Source: Acidimicrobiales bacterium (GTDB lineage Bacteria; Actinomycetota; Acidimicrobiia; Acidimicrobiales; SZUA-35). From it: a DNA stretch of 6,400 nucleotides. Made by a program: the position numbers and the translations under genes. The stretch is taken from contig JAHECQ010000230.1 of the NCBI GenBank assembly GCA_024641625.1, positions 1-6,400 on the forward strand, in the 5' to 3' direction. Each line of letters opens with the position of its first letter. The stretch's first letter is position 1. Positions 4,368 through 6,400 of the stretch are shown in pieces. The notes under the pieces were generated by a model that worked only from the letters and a program-made list of their open reading frames with translations, did no database searches and was not told where the DNA came from.

Positions 4368-5565
4368 TCCGAAGGCCAAGAACGTCCTGACGACGGGATC
4401 TCGTGGAATGGTCGGCCCACAGGGCCCTCCTGGCGTGCAGGGCCCGCAGGGTCCGCAGGGGCTGCCTGGACCTCGAGGCATCCGAGGCGCGACTGGCCCG
4501 CAGGGTCCAATGGGCCCCGCCGGCGAGGACGGCCCCGCGGGGCCTCCAGGGCCGGAAGGTCCGGCCTCGACCGTGCCAGGCCCCGAAGGCCCAGAGGGGC
4601 CCACGGGACCGGAAGGTCCGCAGGGCGCTCCCGGTCAGGATTCGACAGTGCCAGGCCCCGAAGGGCCTCCAGGCCCCGACGGGCCGCAGGGTCCGCAGGG
4701 TGCCCCCGGTCAGGATTCGACAGTGCCTGGGCCGGAAGGCCCGCAGGGCGAGCAGGGGCCGATCGGCGATCAAGGCCCTCGAGGCTTGCCAGGCCAGACC
4801 GGTGATCAGGGTCCGCAGGGTCCGGTGGGCCCGGGCGGCGTGCAGGGACCGGAAGGTCCGCAGGGTGCTCAGGGCCCGCCTGGCGACACGTTCCGCATCG
4901 TCAGCTACTTCGGTGACTTGCGGCTGCCGTCAGAGCTCCCGGCCGACGGTTTGATCCCTGCCGACTGGGACGGTCCCGGCAGGCCGCCGGTTGCCATCCA
5001 GTTCGGTGAAGGTGAGGCGCTGATCTATCAGCCGCCGGACATTGGCGACCCCGACTACGGCAGCTTGTACACCTACTTCCCAACGGATCTCGAGTGGCGC
5101 GACATCGGCAAGATCCAGGGACCGGAAGGTCCGCAGGGCGCACCTGGCGCGCAGGGTCCGACCGGCGCCGAGGGCCCGCAAGGCATTCAGGGCCCGCCGG
5201 GCGACACGGGCCCCGAAGGTCCGACGGGTCCGCAGGGTGAGCCTGGTCAGGATTCGACGGTGCCTGGGCCAGAAGGCCCGCAAGGCCCGCAAGGCGACCA
5301 GGGCCCTCCTGGTCAGGACTCGACGGTGCCCGGGCCGGAAGGCCCGCAGGGCCCCGAAGGACCGGAAGGTCCGCAGGGTCCGCAGGGTGATCCTGGCCTG
5401 GACTCGACGGTGCCTGGGCCGGATGGCCCGCAAGGTGAGATCGGCCCCGAAGGCCCCCAGGGCCCCGAGGGGCCGGAAGGTCCGATGGGTGATTCAGGCA
5501 TCCTCGTGCAGAACTTCGAGCCGCCGGCGCCGCAGCTCAACCAGCTCTGGTTGGAGATCCCCTGA
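4360..5565 (+). CDS. Long interrupted collagen-like fibre protein
   Basis: The 401-residue protein has two collagen-like stalks: residues about 15-177 and 253-378. Between them is a non-collagen insert of about 75 residues (178-252). The Gly-X-Y frame is broken six times by STVPGP, usually written G-Q/L-D-S-T-V-P-G, leaving six residues between glycines instead of two. The stalks are Gln-, Glu- and Pro-rich with few basic residues. The C-terminal tail (ILVQNFEPPAPQLNQLWLEI, 380-399) resembles short endings of phage fibre proteins. A trimeric, kinked fibre is the likely structure. The GTG at 4360 is preferred because the preserved lead-in (KNVLTTGSRGMVGPQGPPG) parallels that of the short collagen-like protein (KVVIVNPRGPVGPEGPPG). 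GGGGG (4346-4350) lies 9 nt upstream, and the start overlaps the previous gene by 8 bp. An in-frame ATG at 4408 is the alternative. The role is inferred as a virion fibre that spaces or presents binding domains. Confidence 0.85.
   Translation: MPDPKAKNVLTTGSRGMVGPQGPPGVQGPQGPQGLPGPRGIRGATGPQGPMGPAGEDGPAGPPGPEGPASTVPGPEGPEGPTGPEGPQGAPGQDSTVPGPEGPPGPDGPQGPQGAPGQDSTVPGPEGPQGEQGPIGDQGPRGLPGQTGDQGPQGPVGPGGVQGPEGPQGAQGPPGDTFRIVSYFGDLRLPSELPADGLIPADWDGPGRPPVAIQFGEGEALIYQPPDIGDPDYGSLYTYFPTDLEWRDIGKIQGPEGPQGAPGAQGPTGAEGPQGIQGPPGDTGPEGPTGPQGEPGQDSTVPGPEGPQGPQGDQGPPGQDSTVPGPEGPQGPEGPEGPQGPQGDPGLDSTVPGPDGPQGEIGPEGPQGPEGPEGPMGDSGILVQNFEPPAPQLNQLWLEIP
4843..5138 (+). repeat. 23-bp direct repeats flanking the globular insert
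   Basis: An identical 23-base sequence occurs at 4843-4865 and 5116-5138, 273 bp (91 codons) apart, on either side of the non-collagen insert. Its 20-base core, ggaccggaaggtccgcaggg, also occurs at 4606-4625 and 5359-5378. All four spacings (240, 273, 240) are multiples of three. Recombination between any pair would therefore keep both the reading frame and the Gly-X-Y register. Confidence 0.85.
4891..5115 (+). other. Globular insert domain within the long collagen-like protein
   Basis: Residues 178-252 (FRIVSYFGDL ... LEWRDIGKI) have no Gly-X-Y pattern. The segment is predicted beta-rich and contains LPSELPADGLIPADWDGPG, then AIQFGEGEALIYQPP, and ends with an aromatic strand pair (LYTYFPTDLEWRDIGKI). 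Its layout recalls small modules embedded in other phage collagen-like proteins, of the type 'LP..G...Gda..v......l.vw.g..W.diG.i.GP.G'. That comparison is from memory. It may be a trimerisation knob, a hinge or a ligand-binding bead on the fibre. The function is unknown. Confidence 0.65.
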
Positions 5566-6149
5566 TGGCGACTTCATGGCTCACTGGGGTCGGATTGGTC
5601 GTGGGGGCGTCGTCGCCAGAGAACGCGATCGGCCCGAACGACGGCGTGTACACCGACGATGTCGATGACACGAGCTGGGTTAGCGGCTGGACGTTAGACC
5701 TCCCTGTCGGCGCGATCAATGGTGACGGCGAGATCACGGTGTACGCCGCCAAGTCGAACACGGGCGACCCGAGTTTCACCGTCAACCTCTACAACGAGGC
5801 CCCGGCGGTGATCTGGACGAGTGACAGTCAGTCGATCACGGACCCCGAGATGACGTTCGTCATTCCTGTTCCGCTCTCTGCGATCTCGGACCCCAACTTC
5901 GAGTCGCTCACCCTGTACTTCACAACGAGTGCGGCCGGCGGCAACCCGCAGCAGCGGTCGTCGGTGTGGCTTGATGCCGCCCTGGTCGACCTGCCGGTTG
6001 ATGGTGTGGGGCCACCGCCAGGCTCCGAGTTCCGTGCCTGGGATGGCGCACAGTGGGTGACTGGCCGCTTGAAGCGGTTCGATGGGGCAGAATGGGTGGG
6101 AGCAGTCGTCCAACGATGGGACGGTGGCGCATGGGTGGAGGTGCCCTGA
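5565..6149 (+). CDS. Beta-sandwich fibre-like protein with C-terminal WDGxxW repeats
   Basis: I do not recognise a named family for this 194-residue protein. Residues 1-145 are beta-rich and polar, with alternating strands such as GEITVYAAKS (55-64), FTVNLYNEA (71-79), MTFVIPVPL (96-104) and SLTLYFTTS (114-122). They end in SSVWLDAALVDLPV, a pattern typical of carbohydrate-binding-like jelly rolls. After a Gly/Pro linker (148-153), residues 156-194 are three consecutive 13-residue repeats, each with [W/F]-D-G-x-x-W-V, and the third repeat ends exactly at the stop codon. The start ATG overlaps the previous stop as TGATG and has GGAG (5553-5556) 8 nt upstream. The final codons also supply GGAGG for the next gene. 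With its collagen-like and LamG-like neighbours, it is probably a fibre tip or surface-binding component (inference). No signal peptide or transmembrane segment is evident. Confidence 0.72.
   Translation: MATSWLTGVGLVVGASSPENAIGPNDGVYTDDVDDTSWVSGWTLDLPVGAINGDGEITVYAAKSNTGDPSFTVNLYNEAPAVIWTSDSQSITDPEMTFVIPVPLSAISDPNFESLTLYFTTSAAGGNPQQRSSVWLDAALVDLPVDGVGPPPGSEFRAWDGAQWVTGRLKRFDGAEWVGAVVQRWDGGAWVEVP
6030..6146 (+). repeat. Three tandem 39-bp (13-residue) WDGxxW units
   Basis: The units are FRAWDGAQWVTGR, LKRFDGAEWVGAV and VQRWDGGAWVEVP, at 6030-6068, 6069-6107 and 6108-6146. Spacing is exactly 13 residues, with a basic residue one or two positions before each W/F-D-G. The DNA has diverged strongly while the protein motif is kept, so the repeat is old and probably under selection for the aromatic and Asp-Gly positions. 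Confidence 0.85.
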
Positions 6150-6400
6150 TGAGCAGAACACTCGAGCAGCTTCGCATCACCGACTTCACGGGCGGCATCA
6201 ACCTGGCCGCGTCGCAGGCGTCGATCGATCAGACCGAGTCGCCGGACATGCTGAACATCGACGTGGACCCACGCGAAGGGTTCCGCACTCGTCGTGGCTG
6301 GGCGCGCTGGACGACCGACGACATCATCACCACCCCCGGTGACTGGGATCCCCGCCACGCCTATGTCCACACGAAGGCCAACGGTAGCTACGAGATCTAC
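6149..6400 (+). CDS. N-terminus of probable tail nozzle / tail tube B-like protein (3' truncated)
   Basis: The frame is open from the ATG at 6149 to the window end, giving 84 residues. It opens MSRTLEQLRITDFTGGINLA and then has QTESPDMLNIDVDPREGFRT and RRGW. The combination 'dF.GGlNl......ladneSPDmlNvdvdprGgfr.R.G' is a frequent N-terminal signature of phage beta-propeller nozzle or stopper proteins that extend the tail below the adaptor. I know this signature from memory and the propeller itself lies outside the window. GGAGG (6137-6141) sits 7 nt upstream, encoded within the last WDGxxW repeat, and the start overlaps the previous stop as TGATG. In podoviruses the nozzle gene usually follows the adaptor. 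Here four fibre-like genes separate the two. A minor tail protein with a similar N-terminus is the main alternative. Confidence 0.65.
   Translation, partial: MSRTLEQLRITDFTGGINLAASQASIDQTESPDMLNIDVDPREGFRTRRGWARWTTDDIITTPGDWDPRHAYVHTKANGSYEIY

Larger units (their letters stand above)
4567..5421 (+). repeat. Six STVPGP punctuation units inside collagen-like stalks
   Basis: The hexapeptide STVPGP begins at residues 70, 95, 120, 299, 321 and 349 of the long collagen-like protein, three copies on each side of the globular insert. Spacings within the groups are 25, 25, 22 and 28 residues. At DNA level, ggtcaggattcgacagtgcc is identical at 4633-4652 and 4708-4727. It recurs with one or two changes at 5245-5264 and 5311-5330, and more diverged at 5395-5414. 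The copies look like products of internal duplication followed by synonymous drift. Confidence 0.8.

Noticed and set aside
3321..4604. Long minus-strand open frame whose N-terminal part reads as Gly-Pro-rich, collagen-like protein
   Set aside because: The complement of GGN-CCN repeats also reads as Gly/Pro-type codons, so an antisense collagen-like frame is expected. It crosses three good + strand genes and has no Shine-Dalgarno or conserved domain.
4567..5421. Regular repeats resembling a CRISPR or tandem-repeat array
   Set aside because: The repeats are in frame, encode STVPGP and Gly-X-Y units, and show synonymous drift. Spacers are also repetitive coding sequence.
5313..5540. Second minus-strand collagen-like frame (GPSGPSGP pattern)
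   Set aside because: It has the same mirror effect of the GGN-CCN composition and lies wholly inside the long collagen-like gene.
4360..5565. Cellular collagen-like surface protein (such as an exosporium or adhesin gene)
   Set aside because: There is no signal peptide, anchor or exosporium-type N-terminus, and the gene is embedded in a phage head-tail module with overlapping genes.

Overview
This window is a late (virion structural) segment of a high-GC tailed phage or prophage. All convincing genes lie on the + strand, tightly packed in the order portal (3' end) - scaffold - major capsid - small Cys/His protein - head-tail adaptor - four fibre-like genes - start of a probable nozzle (tail tube B-like) protein. 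The head gene order, the SU10/T7-type adaptor and the final 'DFTGGIN...PDMLNIDVDPR' N-terminus point to short-tailed (podovirus-like) morphology. High GC and frequent GTG starts are compatible with an actinobacterial host, but neither host nor morphology is proven here.

Regions: 1-208 is a Pro/Gly/Met-rich C-terminal tail, probably of the portal. 209-269 is a short spacer with a 12-bp palindrome. 270-1157 is the scaffold. 1158-1192 is a leader in which a hairpin can cover the capsid Shine-Dalgarno. 1193-2242 is the major capsid protein, followed by a strong GC hairpin (2261-2298) that looks like a terminator or attenuator. 2324-3281 holds a small putative zinc-binding protein overlapping the adaptor gene. 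3281-6149 is a run of four fibre or adhesin-like genes: a short collagen-like protein, a LamG-like beta-sandwich protein, a long collagen-like protein interrupted by a globular insert, and a beta-sandwich protein ending in three 13-residue WDGxxW repeats. 6149-6400 is the truncated start of the nozzle-like gene. No stretch over 300 bases lacks a gene. I see no tRNA, CRISPR array, insertion sequence, integrase or attachment site.

How the genes work together (inference from families): scaffold and capsid protein build the procapsid on the portal. The adaptor and nozzle extend the portal into a tail. The four genes between adaptor and nozzle probably supply fibres or decorations for host or surface binding. 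Junctions from 2622 onward are overlaps (TGATG, 8 bp or 17 bp) or 1-nt gaps, so the adaptor, fibre cassette and nozzle gene look translationally coupled.

The most unusual signal is in the long collagen gene. Its Gly-Pro-Glu/Asp-Gly-Pro units are written with synonymous codons whose third bases are mostly complementary, giving repeated 5-bp hairpins. Gly-Pro-Gln-Gly-Pro units in the same genes show no such pairing.
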